Source: Pseudomonas kribbensis (GTDB lineage: Bacteria; Pseudomonadota; Gammaproteobacteria; Pseudomonadales; Pseudomonadaceae). From it: DNA of 64,000 nucleotides. The notes below the pieces were generated by a model. That model saw only the letters and a list, made by a program, of their open reading frames with translations. It was not told where the DNA came from and searched no databases. A program made the position numbers and the translations under genes. The DNA lies in contig NZ_CP029608.1 in NCBI RefSeq assembly GCF_003352185.1, positions 5,684,501 to 5,748,500 of the forward strand. The letters are read 5' to 3'. Shown piece by piece: positions 15,608-28,112 of the stretch. How positions within the stretch are numbered: position 1 is the stretch's first letter; every line of letters starts with the position of its first letter.

Positions 15608-18007
15608 TTACTTCTCCTCATCCAGAGGCACCCGCACGCTCAGTGTGGTGCCCTCGCCCGGCGCGCTGTCGAGTGACAACTGCCCGCCCATGATCAACAC
15701 CCGCTCGCGCATGCCCACCAGTCCAAAGGATGTCGGCCTGCCCGCAGCGGCGACAAATCCTACGCCATCATCGCTGACGGTCAGACACAAATCGGCGCCT
15801 TCGAGCGCCAGCGTCAGTTCCACAGTATGCGCCTGGGCATGGCGCATGACGTTGGTCAGCGCCTCCTGGAGGATGCGGAACAGGCCGATGGCCTTGGCGT
15901 CGCTCAGCGGCGGCAGATTGTCCGGCACCTGCACCAGACACGGAATCTGTGTACGCGCCTCGAATCGCCGGGCCTGCCATTCGATCGCCGAGGCAATCCC
16001 GGCATCGAGAATCGGCGGGCGCAATGCCGTCGCTACGTCGCGCACCAACTGGAACAACTGGGCGATCAGGCGTTTCATGCTGTTCAGGCGCTCGTTCAGA
16101 CCGGGGTCGAGTTGCGCGTAGGCCAGTTCGCACATCGATGTCTCCAGTTTCAGCACCGTCAGCATCTGCCCCAATTCATCGTGAACTTCACGGGCAATGC
16201 GCGCCTTCTCCTCTTCCCGCACGCTTTCGAGATGCGCCGACAGTTCGCGCAACTGCTCCCGCGATGCCGCCAGCTCCAGTTCGATGCGCTTGCTTTCGGT
16301 GATGTCCCAGACGATGCCGTCCCAGACGTAGGCGCCGTCCTCCAGTTGCCGGGTGATGGCCTTGATCTCGGCCCAGCGCTGCTCGCCCTGGCGCGTCAGG
16401 ATTCGCCCCTGCCACGACCAGTCGCTGTCGGTATCCAGCGCATGATCCTGAGTCTGGTGATAACCGGCCTTGTCGTCCGGATGCACCAGGCTGCGCAAAC
16501 CCATGTCGCGATGGGCGATGACGGCCGGGGCGTAGCCCACCAGACTTTCGCTGCCCTCGCTGATGTAGGCAAAGTCGATCTGCCCGGTCACCGGCGCCCG
16601 CTCCAGACGGAACACCAGCCCCGGCACGTTGGCCGCGATGCCTTGCAGGCGCGCCTCGCTTTCCTGCAACGCGGCCAGGGCACGACGGCGTTCGGTCACG
16701 TCGGTGAGATAGACCACCAGATACTCACTGTCGCGAAAGCGCAGAAAACTCAGCGACACATCCGCTGGCAACACACTGCCATCGGCCCGCACGCAACTCG
16801 TCTCGAAACTGAGGGGCCCTTCTTCGCTGGCCCGGGCGCGTTTCCACAGGTTGAGCCAGCGATCCATGTGCAGGCCGGGTTCGAAGTCGATCAACGGTCG
16901 CTCGATCAGCGCGCCCTGTGGATAACCGAGCATGTGTTCCGCCGCGCGGTTGGCGTAACGCACGTGACTGTCCCAGTTGACCCAGAGAATGCCGACGGTG
17001 CTCTGGTCGATGGAAAACTGGGTCAGGCGCAGGGCTTCTTCGCTGGCCGCGCGCAGAGCGATGTCTTCCCGGGCGGCGAGCAGGCGTTGTTCGAGACTGC
17101 GTTGCTGACGCCGCTGCCAAAAAACAATCGCCGCACAACTGAGCAGCAACACGGCGAACAACAGGCTCAGGTTCTGCCAGAACCCCGGGGATTCCGAGAG
17201 CCTCGGGTATTTGGGTTGCAGCCATTGCGTGTGCAGGCGCTCCAGATCTTTCGCCGGGATCGCCCGCAAGGCGCTTTCGACGATCCCGGCCAGTTCCGGC
17301 CAGTCGCGACGGGTGGCGACTCGCAACAGTTGCGGCAGACCGATATCGCCGACTACCACCAGCCCGGCGAACTCCGGCTCTGTCGACAACCGCCCCAATT
17401 GCGCTTCGTCCACCACCGCGTAAGACGCCTGCTGACTCAACAGCAACTGCAAGGCCTGACGCTCCAGCGGCACGCCTTGCAGGTTCAGATGGGGATAGTT
17501 GCCGCGCAGGTAGTCAGCGGTGACGCTGGGCATGCGCACGGCCACCCGGGCCTGGCTGTCGAGTTTTTCCAGCTCGACCGAACTGCTGGCTTTCTGGTCG
17601 CTGACCACCAGTTGCGGCACGCGCATGTAGGGATCGGAGAACTGCCAGAGGCGCAGTGAGCCGGGTGTCTGGGTCAGACCCGGGGCGATATCGATCTCGC
17701 CGTCCCGTGCGGCGGCTTCGAGTTGTTCCAGATCGGGGAAGTTGCGCCAGCTGAGTTCGATGTCGAGGGCCTTGGCCATCCACTTCATCAACTCGACATT
17801 GGCTCCCGACAACCGCTGCAAGCGCCGGTCGTATTGCGCGTACGGCGCCTGCAGAATCACGCCGACACGCAATTCATTGTGCCCGGCCAGCCACTGATGC
17901 TGGCTCGCCGACAGTTGCGCAGCATGACTCGGCGGAGCAGGCGCGGCCCAGCCCATCAAGGGAAACGCCAGACAGCCGATAACCCACAGGCAGCAAAAAC
18001 GCATCAT
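15608..18007 (-). CDS. agtS: Sensor histidine kinase with periplasmic solute-binding domain, AgtS-like
   Basis: A 799-residue membrane sensor. A signal segment is followed by a periplasmic SBP_bac_3 domain (about residues 35-270: LRVGVILQAPYAQYDRRLQ, IDIAPGLTQTPGSL), a membrane helix near 280-300 (NLSLLFAVLLLSCAAIVFW), PAS repeats with PAC motifs (VYLTDVTERRRA, VWDITESKRIE), then HisKA_3 with the phospho-His in REVHDELGQMLTVLK and a HATPase domain (SDDGVGF, GLVGMRERV). The ATG at 18007 is chosen; an earlier start adds seven residues. It is adjacent to agtR and divergent from the DUF3530 gene. Confidence 0.86.
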   Translation of the reverse strand: MMRFCCLWVIGCLAFPLMGWAAPAPPSHAAQLSASQHQWLAGHNELRVGVILQAPYAQYDRRLQRLSGANVELMKWMAKALDIELSWRNFPDLEQLEAAARDGEIDIAPGLTQTPGSLRLWQFSDPYMRVPQLVVSDQKASSSVELEKLDSQARVAVRMPSVTADYLRGNYPHLNLQGVPLERQALQLLLSQQASYAVVDEAQLGRLSTEPEFAGLVVVGDIGLPQLLRVATRRDWPELAGIVESALRAIPAKDLERLHTQWLQPKYPRLSESPGFWQNLSLLFAVLLLSCAAIVFWQRRQQRSLEQRLLAAREDIALRAASEEALRLTQFSIDQSTVGILWVNWDSHVRYANRAAEHMLGYPQGALIERPLIDFEPGLHMDRWLNLWKRARASEEGPLSFETSCVRADGSVLPADVSLSFLRFRDSEYLVVYLTDVTERRRALAALQESEARLQGIAANVPGLVFRLERAPVTGQIDFAYISEGSESLVGYAPAVIAHRDMGLRSLVHPDDKAGYHQTQDHALDTDSDWSWQGRILTRQGEQRWAEIKAITRQLEDGAYVWDGIVWDITESKRIELELAASREQLRELSAHLESVREEEKARIAREVHDELGQMLTVLKLETSMCELAYAQLDPGLNERLNSMKRLIAQLFQLVRDVATALRPPILDAGIASAIEWQARRFEARTQIPCLVQVPDNLPPLSDAKAIGLFRILQEALTNVMRHAQAHTVELTLALEGADLCLTVSDDGVGFVAAAGRPTSFGLVGMRERVLIMGGQLSLDSAPGEGTTLSVRVPLDEEK

Positions 18008-18080
18008 TGAAATCCCATACACTGACAAATTCTGACCAACCCATTAGGCTGCCGGGATACTTTCTGGCCTGGAATAACCG

Positions 18081-19070
18081 ATGCCCCCTGTCTCTCGCCT
18101 GGCAATGCCAGCATTGTGCCTGTCGCTGATCCTGCCTTGTGCCTTTTCCGTCGAAGCCGCCGATCCGGCACCCGCCCCTGCCGCGGAAAAACCCGCCGAA
18201 GAAAAACCGGTCGAACGCCAGCCACTGCTTGAGCGTAGTCAGGAAGAGGCCTCGGCACTCGAACGCAAAGTCCCGACCCAGGAACAACAACAGTTGCAGG
18301 CCGGCAGCGACACCTTCCTCGCCCTGTGGAAACCGGCCAATACCGCCGATCCAAAAGGCGTGGTGATCCTCATCCCCGGTGCCGGCGAAACCGCTGACTG
18401 GCCACAGGCGATCGGCCCGCTGCGGCGTAAATTGCCGGACGTCGAGTGGAACAGCCTGAGTATCACCCTGCCCGACCTGCAAAGCGATGCCATCGCACCG
18501 CGCGTGGTCGAAGCCCCCGCAGCGCCGAAAACCGCCGATGCCGGCAGCAAGGATTCGACCACCGCCCAACCGATCGAGCAAGCCGCCGGCGGTGAAGCGG
18601 ACGTGGCTGACAAGGTCGTTGCCGAGACCACCGAAGAACAGGCCAAGGCCGACGCCGAGCGAATCTTCGCCCGCATCGACGCGGCGATTGCCTACGCCGA
18701 ACAGCAAGGCGCGCACAGCATCGTGGTGCTGGGTCACGGCACTGGCGCCTATTGGGCCGCACGGTTCCTCAACGAAAAGCAGACCGCGCAAGTGGAAAAG
18801 CTGCTGATGGTCGCCGCGCAAGTGCCGCCCAAGGCCAAGCCTGAACTGGCAGAACTGACGCCACTGCTGAAGCTGCCGACCGCCGATATCTTCTATATGG
18901 ACAAGCCGCTGGATCGCAACGCTGCACTGGAGCGCTTGCAGGCCAGCAAGCGCTTGAAGACGTCGGCGTTCAGCCAGGTCGCGCTCAAGGCGTTGCCCGA
19001 CAACAAGGCCGAGCAGGAGCAATTGTTCCGCCGGGTGCGCGGCTGGTTGAATCCGCAAACCCCGGACTGA
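18081..19070 (+). CDS. DUF3530 family protein, exported alpha/beta-hydrolase-like
   Basis: A 329-residue protein with a signal peptide ending near VEAADP and then a Pro/Ala/Glu-rich linker. The fold resembles an alpha/beta hydrolase: VVILIPGAGETADWP as the oxyanion loop and VVLGHGTGAYWAARFL at the nucleophile elbow. The usual Ser in G-x-S-x-G is replaced by Gly (GHGTG), so esterase activity is doubtful. It belongs to the DUF3530 group, conserved next to agtS and djlA in pseudomonads. No function is known. Confidence 0.8.
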   Translation: MPPVSRLAMPALCLSLILPCAFSVEAADPAPAPAAEKPAEEKPVERQPLLERSQEEASALERKVPTQEQQQLQAGSDTFLALWKPANTADPKGVVILIPGAGETADWPQAIGPLRRKLPDVEWNSLSITLPDLQSDAIAPRVVEAPAAPKTADAGSKDSTTAQPIEQAAGGEADVADKVVAETTEEQAKADAERIFARIDAAIAYAEQQGAHSIVVLGHGTGAYWAARFLNEKQTAQVEKLLMVAAQVPPKAKPELAELTPLLKLPTADIFYMDKPLDRNAALERLQASKRLKTSAFSQVALKALPDNKAEQEQLFRRVRGWLNPQTPD

Positions 19071-19080
19071 CCGACCACAC

Positions 19081-19116
19081 AAAAAAAGATCGCAGCCAGG
19101 GCTGCGATCTTTTTTT
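19081..19116. terminator. Bidirectional intrinsic terminator
   Basis: AAAAAAAGATCGCAG and CTGCGATCTTTTTTT pair around a short centre between the convergent DUF3530 gene and djlA. Both strands end in a T-run. Confidence 0.93.
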
Positions 19117-19119
19117 CGT

Positions 19120-19887
19120 CTAGCGGAAATCCCGCCGCTCGCGAATCAATGTGTAGGCATTGTGCAATTCGCGAGTCTTTTCGGTCGCCTCGAGCACCTG
19201 GGCCGCCGTCGCACCGCTCCCGGCCACCTTGTCCGGATGATGGCGGCTGAGCAGGCGACGGTAGGCGCGTTTGATCTGTGCCGGCTCGCTGGTGGCTGAC
19301 ACGCCGAGCAGGCGCATCGCATCCTGATAACTCACCGCCGCGCTGACGATCGGGCGCTTGTGCGGTTCGTAATCCGCTGCCAGTGCCTGAATCTGGTGAG
19401 TCGTCCACCCCAGCCACTTGCCCCACTGCGCCAGCAGTTCGCGCTCGCCGCTGCCGGCCCGGCCGTCGGCCCAGACCATCCGCCAGCAGGCACGCAACAC
19501 CCCTTCGGCAGCATGGGGTTGAGCACTCAGACGCCGCAGATAACCGCGCAGACGATCCCCACCGGACTTGCCACGATTGAACGCGGCAATGGCCCGGCGC
19601 TGCGCCGGTTCGCTCATGTCCAGCGCGCGCATCTCCTGACGCGCCTGCTGGATATGCCCGTCGGTAACCCGCCCGTCGCTCTTGGCCAGACGCCCGAGCA
19701 AGACGAACAACAACTCGTCGTTGCGCAGCATCGGCTGGCCGCCGAGTTTTTCCCGCAAATGCCCCCAGCTCTGCAAATGCAGACGCCGATCCAGCGCCTG
19801 CCCCAACAAAGCCCCAAGCATGGCCCCCGGAATGCTGGCGATAGCAAAACCCGCTCCGGCTCCAATCAGAGTCCCTGGCCACAACAT
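19120..19887 (-). CDS. djlA: DjlA-like co-chaperone (TerB plus J domain)
   Basis: A 255-residue membrane-anchored DnaJ-like protein. It opens with a Gly/Ala-rich hydrophobic stretch (GAGAGFAIASIPGAMLGALLG). A TerB-type helical domain follows (ELLFVLLGRLAKSDGRVTDGHI), and a C-terminal J domain at about 190-250 has the HPD motif in YRRLLSRHHPDKV. J proteins stimulate DnaK ATPase. It is the last of the minus-strand run amgK-murU-djlA, one base after murU. Confidence 0.9.
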   Translation of the reverse strand: MLWPGTLIGAGAGFAIASIPGAMLGALLGQALDRRLHLQSWGHLREKLGGQPMLRNDELLFVLLGRLAKSDGRVTDGHIQQARQEMRALDMSEPAQRRAIAAFNRGKSGGDRLRGYLRRLSAQPHAAEGVLRACWRMVWADGRAGSGERELLAQWGKWLGWTTHQIQALAADYEPHKRPIVSAAVSYQDAMRLLGVSATSEPAQIKRAYRRLLSRHHPDKVAGSGATAAQVLEATEKTRELHNAYTLIRERRDFR

Positions 19888-19888
19888 A

Positions 19889-21576
<1,688 letters not shown>

Positions 21577-21706
21577 TGCAAGGGTCTCCGACGGCGCTAG
21601 CCGTCAAGCGGGTCATGCTTTATTATCCAGCATCTTTTTCAGACCATCGAGAGGCGTGCGGCCCACACCGCGGGCAGATGGCACGCAGGAAGCCCGGACT
21701 AATAAG

Positions 21707-24520
21707 ATGGCATTGAAATCCCCCGCGTTTCGTAAAAAATTTCCGTTGTTGGTAACCGGCAGTCTGCTGGCTATGCAACCTCTGGCCAGTTCATTCGTTG
21801 TCGCCGCCGAGCAGTATGACTGCGCGGTCTCGGCTACGGGCGGCTGGGCCTGTTCGCCGAAGACGCCGACGGCTGCATTGCCACCGCGTCCGGTGCATGA
21901 CGGCAGTGCCGTCAGCGCTGCCGGCGAAGCCCCGGCCGAGAACGGCAGCGTTTCGGACTCCGGTTCCAAACCCGTGCTGGTCACCGAGTCCAAGGGCCGC
22001 GGCCTCAAATCCCGTAGCGAGGACTACAGTCACCTCGACTGGGTTCCGCGCGAGAAGCTCACCGCCGCCCAACTGGCCGAGACCGGTCCTTACTGCTCTG
22101 GTTCCTATATCGAACCGATTCGTCCTGGCATGAATGACAAGACGAATAAAAGTGACGCCCCGACCTTCATCGGCGCGAAAGCTTCGCGCTACAACACCGA
22201 AGATCAGGTCGGCACGCTGGCCGGTGACGTGGTCCTGCGCCAGGGCAGCATGCAGGTCGAGTCCCAGGAAGCCAGCCTCTACCAGGCCGAGAGCCGCGCC
22301 GAACTCAAGGGCGACGTACGCATCCGCGACAACGGCGCGCTGATCGTCGGCGACCACGCCGATGTGCAGCTCGACACCGGTGAAGCGAAAGTCGACAACG
22401 CCGAATACGTGATGCACAAATCGCGCATCCGCGGTAACGCGCTGTACGCCAAGCGCGCCGAAAACGCGATCATCCGCCTGAAGGACGGCACGTACACCAC
22501 GTGCGAACCGAACAGCAACGCCTGGCAGCTCAAGGGCAACAACATCACCCTGAACCCTGCCACCGGCTTCGGTACCGCGACCAACGTGACACTGCGGGTC
22601 AAGGACATTCCGATCCTGTACACGCCGTACATCTATTTCCCGATCGACGACCGCCGTCAGTCGGGTTTCCTGCCGCCGACCATCGGCACCGGCAGCGACA
22701 CCGGCTTCATGCTGGTCACCCCGTACTACTTCAACCTGGCACCAAACTACGATGCCACGTTGTATCCGCGCTACATGAGCAAGCGCGGCCTGTTGATGGA
22801 AGGCGAATTCCGTTACCTGACCAAGTCCAGCGAAGGTCAGTTCGGTGCCGCGTACCTCAACGACGAAGACACCGATCGCAGCAAGCAGACCGATTACGAA
22901 AAAAATCGCTATATGTACAACTGGCAACACAAGGGCGGCCTGGACTCCCGTGTGTACACCCAGGTTGACTACACCAAGATCAGCGATCCGTATTACTTCC
23001 AGGACCTGACCACCGACCAGATCGGCGTGAAGAGCCAGGACTTCGTGAATCAGCAGGGTCTGGTTGCCTACCGCGGCGACAACTACACCGCCATCCTGAA
23101 TGCCCAGCAGTATCAGTTGGCAACCGTCGCGAACATCACACCTTACGGGCGCCTGCCGCAGCTCACCCTCAACGGCAAGCTGCCGTACCACCCGGAAGGC
23201 CTGAATTTCGATTACGAGACCGAACTCGTTCGCTTTGACCGTGATCTGAAAACCGGTGATTTCATCAACGAGGACGGCACTGTCTCTCCGCGACTCGATA
23301 CAAACGTGACCGGCCTGGCTCGTGCCAACGGTGATCGCCTGAATCTGAAGCCTGGCGTCAGCCTGCCGCTGAACTGGACGTATGGCTTCCTCAAGCCATC
23401 GCTCAAGTACCAGTACACCCAGTACCAACTGGACCTGGACGGCCAAGGCAAAGACGACATCATTGCCCAGAAGGCATTCGCTGCAGCGAACGGCACCCGA
23501 TACGTCAACGGTAATTTTGGCAGCAACCAAAGCCGTGGCGTGCCGATCGCGAGCATCGACGGCGGCCTGTACTTCGACCGCAACACGTCGTACTTCGGCA
23601 AAAACTACCGCCAGACCCTGGAGCCGCGCCTGTTCTACCTCTATGTGCCAGAGAAGGATCAGGAAGACATTCCGGTATTCGACACCAGCGAATACACCTT
23701 CAACTATGCCTCGCTGTTCCGTGACAACCGCTTCTCCGGTTCCGACCGGGTCGGCGACGAGAACAAGCTGTCGCTGGGTGTAACCAGCCGCTGGATCGAA
23801 GACGACGGTTTCGAACGTCAACGCATCAGTGTCGGCCAGGCCTTGTACTTCAAGGATCGCGAAGTTCAACTGCCGGGTATCGATCCAAAGACCCGCGATG
23901 ACGCGCACTCCAACGTTTCGCCTTATGCGCTGGAATACGAATACCGCTGGAACCGCGACTGGCGCACCACTGCCGACTACAACTGGGATCCGGACAGCCG
24001 CAGCCCGCGTTCCGGCAGCGCGATGTTCCACTACCAGCCTGAAGACAACCCGAACAAGGTGGTCAACGTCGGTTATCGCTATCGCAACGACCAGGTCCGT
24101 TATGACCAGAACACCGGTAAATGGTCGGTGGGCGGCGGTGACTACGGCACTCCAGGGCAACCGGGCTACGTGAAGGACTACTACAAGATCCAGCAGCATG
24201 ACTTCTCGGTCATCTGGCCGATCGTTCCACAGTGGAGCGCCATCAGCCGCTGGCAGTACGACTACAACCGCAACCGTACACTGGAAGCCTTCGGTGGTTT
24301 CGAGTACGACAACTGCTGCTGGAAACTGCGCCTGATCAATCGTTACTGGGTTTCTTATGACGAGTTCAGTCAGGAAGCTCCGCAAAACGAAAAAGGCGAC
24401 CACGGCCTCTTCCTTCAAATTGTCCTGAAAGGACTCGGCGGCCTCACCGGCGCCAAGACTGAGAGCTTCCTCGACAAAGGCATCCAAGGTTATCGTCAAC
24501 GTGAAGACCAAGCTTTCTGA
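21707..24520 (+). CDS. lptD: LPS-assembly outer-membrane protein LptD
   Basis: A 937-residue outer-membrane protein that, with LptE, inserts lipopolysaccharide in the outer leaflet. A signal peptide is followed by a variable N-terminal segment with Cys residues ([14 protein letters not shown]), an OstA/LptA-like jelly-roll (residues about 145-280: [18 protein letters not shown]) and a long C-terminal barrel. The neighbouring Cys pair in [16 protein letters not shown] matches the disulfide-forming CC of LptD. The ATG at 21707 starts the family N-terminus; the frame is open upstream. It overlaps surA by 20 bases. Confidence 0.95.
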   Translation: MALKSPAFRKKFPLLVTGSLLAMQPLASSFVVAAEQYDCAVSATGGWACSPKTPTAALPPRPVHDGSAVSAAGEAPAENGSVSDSGSKPVLVTESKGRGLKSRSEDYSHLDWVPREKLTAAQLAETGPYCSGSYIEPIRPGMNDKTNKSDAPTFIGAKASRYNTEDQVGTLAGDVVLRQGSMQVESQEASLYQAESRAELKGDVRIRDNGALIVGDHADVQLDTGEAKVDNAEYVMHKSRIRGNALYAKRAENAIIRLKDGTYTTCEPNSNAWQLKGNNITLNPATGFGTATNVTLRVKDIPILYTPYIYFPIDDRRQSGFLPPTIGTGSDTGFMLVTPYYFNLAPNYDATLYPRYMSKRGLLMEGEFRYLTKSSEGQFGAAYLNDEDTDRSKQTDYEKNRYMYNWQHKGGLDSRVYTQVDYTKISDPYYFQDLTTDQIGVKSQDFVNQQGLVAYRGDNYTAILNAQQYQLATVANITPYGRLPQLTLNGKLPYHPEGLNFDYETELVRFDRDLKTGDFINEDGTVSPRLDTNVTGLARANGDRLNLKPGVSLPLNWTYGFLKPSLKYQYTQYQLDLDGQGKDDIIAQKAFAAANGTRYVNGNFGSNQSRGVPIASIDGGLYFDRNTSYFGKNYRQTLEPRLFYLYVPEKDQEDIPVFDTSEYTFNYASLFRDNRFSGSDRVGDENKLSLGVTSRWIEDDGFERQRISVGQALYFKDREVQLPGIDPKTRDDAHSNVSPYALEYEYRWNRDWRTTADYNWDPDSRSPRSGSAMFHYQPEDNPNKVVNVGYRYRNDQVRYDQNTGKWSVGGGDYGTPGQPGYVKDYYKIQQHDFSVIWPIVPQWSAISRWQYDYNRNRTLEAFGGFEYDNCCWKLRLINRYWVSYDEFSQEAPQNEKGDHGLFLQIVLKGLGGLTGAKTESFLDKGIQGYRQREDQAF

Positions 24521-25817
24521 TTGTCTGCGCCCGCTGATGCTGGGCGCGCTGTTCCTGGGTACTGCGGCAAACGCCGCAGTACAGTCCATCGATAAAGTTG
24601 TGGCCATCGTCGACAACGACGTGGTCATGCAGAGCCAGCTGGATCAACGCGTCCACGAAGTTCAGCAAACCATCGCCAAGCGCGGTGGCGGCTTGCCACC
24701 TCCGGGCGTGCTGGATCAGCAGGTGCTCGAGCGCCTGATCGTCGAAAACCTGCAGCTGCAGATCGGCGAACGTTCCGGCATCCGCATCACCGATGAAGAA
24801 CTGAATCAGGCTGTCGGCACCATTGCCCAGCGCAACAACATGACTGTCGACCAGTTCCGCGCGGCCCTGGCCCGAGACGGCCTGAGTTACGAAGGCGCCC
24901 GTGACCAGATCCGCAAGGAAATGATCATCAGCCGTGTGCGCCAGCGCCGAGTTGCAGAACGCATTCAGGTATCGGAGCAGGAAGTGAAGAACTTCCTCGC
25001 CTCCGACCTGGGCAAGATGCAACTGTCGGAAGAGCTGCACCTGGCCAACATCCTGATTCCGACCCCGGAAAGCGCCAACTCTGAAGCGATTCAGAGCGCC
25101 GCACGCCAGGCGATGGAGGTTTACCAGCAACTCAAGCAGGGCGCTGACTTCGGTCAACTGGCCGTTGCCAGATCCGGCAGCGACAACGCCCTGGAAGGCG
25201 GCGACATGGGCTGGCGTAAAGCAGCTCAACTGCCACCGCCGTTCGATCGTGAACTGAGCGCCATGTCGCCGGGCGACATCACTCAGCCTGCGCGCACTCC
25301 GGGTGGTTTCATCATCCTGAAGCTGCTGGAAAAACGCGGCGGCGAAAGCCAGATGCGTGACGAAGTGCATGTGCGCCACATCCTGGTCAAGCCAAGTCCG
25401 GTCCGCGACGAAGCCAAGACAAAGGAACTGGTTCAATCGCTGTATAACCGCATCGAAGCTGGCGAAGATTTCGCCGAACTGGCGAAAAAATACTCGGAAG
25501 ACCCGGGTTCCGCCCTTAACGGCGGTGACCTGAACTGGATCGACCCGAACGCACTGGTACCGGAATTCCGCGCCGTGATGGCCAAGTCCCCGCAGGGTCA
25601 GCTGTCCAAGCCGTTCCAGACCCAGTACGGCTGGCACGTTCTGGAAGTCCTTGGCCGTCGCGCCACCGACAGCACCGAACAGGCCCGCGAGCAGCAAGCC
25701 ATGACCGTACTGCGTAACCGCAAATACGACGAAGAGCTGCAAACCTGGCTGCGTCAGATCCGTGACGAAGCGTACGTAGAGATCAAACTCCCTGGTGCAG
25801 ACCAGGCAGCGCAGTGA
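24501..25817 (+). CDS. surA: Periplasmic chaperone/peptidyl-prolyl isomerase SurA
   Basis: A 438-residue periplasmic chaperone for outer-membrane proteins, including LptD encoded just upstream. It starts with GTG inside the lptD 3' end. A signal peptide ends near ANA|AVQS. A SurA N-terminal domain ([22 protein letters not shown]) is followed by two parvulin domains: about 175-275 ([13 protein letters not shown]) and 285-390 ([31 protein letters not shown]). Length and domain order are normal. Confidence 0.96.
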   Translation: MKTKLSDCLRPLMLGALFLGTAANAAVQSIDKVVAIVDNDVVMQSQLDQRVHEVQQTIAKRGGGLPPPGVLDQQVLERLIVENLQLQIGERSGIRITDEELNQAVGTIAQRNNMTVDQFRAALARDGLSYEGARDQIRKEMIISRVRQRRVAERIQVSEQEVKNFLASDLGKMQLSEELHLANILIPTPESANSEAIQSAARQAMEVYQQLKQGADFGQLAVARSGSDNALEGGDMGWRKAAQLPPPFDRELSAMSPGDITQPARTPGGFIILKLLEKRGGESQMRDEVHVRHILVKPSPVRDEAKTKELVQSLYNRIEAGEDFAELAKKYSEDPGSALNGGDLNWIDPNALVPEFRAVMAKSPQGQLSKPFQTQYGWHVLEVLGRRATDSTEQAREQQAMTVLRNRKYDEELQTWLRQIRDEAYVEIKLPGADQAAQ

Positions 25818-26803
25818 AACCCAAGCGTTTCGCGCTGACACCCGGCGAACCAGCCGGCATCGGTCCCGACCTGTGCCTGCTGCTCGCCTCGCAAGCCCAG
25901 CCACATCCCCTGATTGCCATCACCAGCCGCGACCTGCTCCAAGAGCGGGCCGCGCAGCTGGGGCTGGCCGTCAGCCTGCTGCCCGTTTCGCCCGGTCACT
26001 GGCCGGACGTTCCGGCGCCGGCCAACAGCCTTTATGTCTGGGACACCCCGCTCAGCGCCCCCGTGGTCGCCGGGCAGCTGGACAAGGCCAACGCCGCATT
26101 CGTCCTTGAAATCCTCACCCGCGCCGGCAATGGCTGCCTGAACGGCGACTTCGCCGGGATGATCACCGCCCCGGTGCACAAGGGCGTGATCAACGAATCC
26201 GGCATCACCTTTTCCGGACACACCGAATTCCTCGCCGACCTGACCCACACCGCCCAGGTGGTGATGATGCTCGCCACCCGCGGTTTGCGTGTGGCACTGG
26301 TCACCACTCACCTGCCCTTGCGCGACATTGCCGATGCGATCACGCCGGAGCGACTGGAACGGGTCACGCGGATTCTGCACGCCGACCTGCAAGACAAATT
26401 CGGCATCGCCCAACCGCGCATCCTGGTCTGCGGGCTCAACCCGCACGCCGGTGAAGGCGGACACCTGGGCCACGAAGAAATCGACATCATCGAACCAACA
26501 TTGGAGCGCCTGCGCGGCGAGGGCATGGACCTTCGTGGCCCGCTGCCTGCCGACACTCTGTTTACCCCCAAATATCTGGAGCACTGCGACGCAGTGCTGG
26601 CGATGTACCACGACCAGGGCCTGCCCGTGCTCAAGTACAAAGGCTTCGGCGCAGCGGTCAACGTGACCCTGGGCCTGCCGATCATCCGCACCTCCGTCGA
26701 CCATGGCACCGCCCTGGATCTGGCCGGCAGCGGCAAGATCGACACCGGCAGCCTGCAGGTCGCCCTGGAAACCGCCTACCAGATGGCCGAGACCCGTTTA
26801 TGA
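25814..26803 (+). CDS. pdxA: 4-hydroxythreonine-4-phosphate dehydrogenase PdxA
   Basis: The 329-residue NAD-dependent enzyme oxidises 4-phosphohydroxy-L-threonine in the DXP-dependent vitamin B6 pathway. Segments include [39 protein letters not shown] (substrate and metal His), [13 protein letters not shown] and [16 protein letters not shown]. The GTG start overlaps the surA stop and its own stop overlaps rsmA, giving a tightly coupled lptD-surA-pdxA-rsmA unit. Confidence 0.96.
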   Translation: MKPKRFALTPGEPAGIGPDLCLLLASQAQPHPLIAITSRDLLQERAAQLGLAVSLLPVSPGHWPDVPAPANSLYVWDTPLSAPVVAGQLDKANAAFVLEILTRAGNGCLNGDFAGMITAPVHKGVINESGITFSGHTEFLADLTHTAQVVMMLATRGLRVALVTTHLPLRDIADAITPERLERVTRILHADLQDKFGIAQPRILVCGLNPHAGEGGHLGHEEIDIIEPTLERLRGEGMDLRGPLPADTLFTPKYLEHCDAVLAMYHDQGLPVLKYKGFGAAVNVTLGLPIIRTSVDHGTALDLAGSGKIDTGSLQVALETAYQMAETRL

Positions 26804-27618
26804 CCGAGCAATACCAACACAAGGCGCGCAAACGCTTTGGCCAGAACTTCCTGCACGATGCCGGCGTCATCGACCGCATCCTGCGCTCCATCAGTGCCAA
26901 ATCCGGCGACCGGATGCTGGAAATCGGCCCGGGCCAGGGCGCGCTGACCGCCGGCATTCTCAATTCCGGCGCACAGCTGGACGTGGTGGAACTGGACAAG
27001 GACCTGATCCCGATCCTCAACCAGCAGTTCGCCGGCAAGAGCAACTTCAACCTGCATCAGGGCGATGCGTTGAAGTTCGACTTCAACACCCTGAACGCTG
27101 CGCCGAACAGCCTGCGCGTGGTCGGCAACCTGCCGTACAACATCTCCACGCCGCTGATTTTCCACCTGCTGAACAATGCAGGCATCATTCGCGACATGCA
27201 CTTCATGCTGCAGAAGGAAGTCGTGGAGCGCTTGGCCGCCGGCCCGGGTGGCGGCGACTGGGGCCGTCTGTCGATCATGGTTCAGTACCACTGCCGGGTC
27301 GAACATCTGTTCAACGTCGGCCCGGGGGCTTTCAACCCGCCGCCGAAGGTCGATTCGGCCATCGTACGTCTTGTGCCGCATGCGGTACTGCCACACCCGG
27401 CCAAGGATCACCGCCTGCTCGAGCGCGTCGTGCGCGAAGCCTTCAACCAGCGCCGCAAGACCCTGCGCAACACCCTCAAGCAATTGCTGAGCAACGCTGA
27501 AATCGAGGCCGCCGGCGTCGATGGCAGTCTGCGGCCCGAGCAGCTCGATCTGGCCGCATTCGTGCGTCTGGCCGACAAGCTTGCCGAACAGCCCGCAAAA
27601 ACACCTGCAGCCGACTGA
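26800..27618 (+). CDS. rsmA: 16S rRNA dimethyladenosine transferase RsmA (KsgA)
   Basis: A 272-residue SAM-dependent enzyme that dimethylates A1518 and A1519 of 16S rRNA late in 30S assembly. It shows [11 protein letters not shown] at the N-terminus, the SAM motif [11 protein letters not shown], acidic motif [12 protein letters not shown], and catalytic [13 protein letters not shown]. This is the KsgA methyltransferase, not the CsrA-type regulator also called RsmA in pseudomonads. ATGA overlap with pdxA. Confidence 0.96.
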   Translation: MTEQYQHKARKRFGQNFLHDAGVIDRILRSISAKSGDRMLEIGPGQGALTAGILNSGAQLDVVELDKDLIPILNQQFAGKSNFNLHQGDALKFDFNTLNAAPNSLRVVGNLPYNISTPLIFHLLNNAGIIRDMHFMLQKEVVERLAAGPGGGDWGRLSIMVQYHCRVEHLFNVGPGAFNPPPKVDSAIVRLVPHAVLPHPAKDHRLLERVVREAFNQRRKTLRNTLKQLLSNAEIEAAGVDGSLRPEQLDLAAFVRLADKLAEQPAKTPAAD

Positions 27619-27634
27619 CAGGCAATCATCGCGC

Positions 27635-27667
27635 TCGGGCAGGACACCGCTCTGGTCTCCTGCCCGA
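27635..27667. terminator. Perfect 10-bp hairpin after rsmA
   Basis: TCGGGCAGGA and TCCTGCCCGA pair around a 13-base loop in the rsmA-apaG gap. No T-run follows, so it may slow rather than stop transcription. A possible function is separating rsmA from apaGH. Confidence 0.45.
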
Positions 27668-27731
27668 TACTTGCCTAGACTCAATCCATCGGCTACCCCC
27701 CGCGTCCCGCTTTGTCCTTAAGGCCTTTTGC

Positions 27732-28112
27732 ATGTCTGATCCTCGTTATCAGGTCGATGTCAGTGTCGTTACTCACTACCTGGCAGACCAATCGCAACCC
27801 GAGCAAGACCGCTTCGCCTTCGCCTACACCATCACTGTGCAGAACAATGGCGAGCAACCGGCCCGACTGATGTCCCGGCATTGGGTGATCACCGATGGCG
27901 ACGGACATGTCGAAGAAGTGCGCGGTGCCGGCGTGGTCGGCCAGCAGCCCTTGATCGACGCGGGACAAAGTCACACCTACAGCAGCGGCACGGTCATGAC
28001 CACCAAGGTCGGCACCATGCAGGGCAGCTATGAAATGGTCGCCAGTGACGGCAAGCATTTCGATGCGATCATCAAACCCTTCCGCCTCGCCGTTCCCGGA
28101 GCCCTGCACTAA
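27732..28112 (+). CDS. apaG: ApaG domain protein
   Basis: A 126-residue ApaG with an immunoglobulin/FN3-like fold. Typical segments are [41 protein letters not shown] and [18 protein letters not shown]. ApaG's biochemical role is unresolved; it is conserved with ksgA and apaH in proteobacteria. Its TAA stop shares one base with the apaH start. Confidence 0.95.
   Translation: MSDPRYQVDVSVVTHYLADQSQPEQDRFAFAYTITVQNNGEQPARLMSRHWVITDGDGHVEEVRGAGVVGQQPLIDAGQSHTYSSGTVMTTKVGTMQGSYEMVASDGKHFDAIIKPFRLAVPGALH

Noticed and set aside
21791-24628. 945-codon open frame on the minus strand
   Set aside because: It is fully antisense to lptD, whose product is unmistakable. The translated protein has a Val/Ala/Gly-biased composition with no domain.
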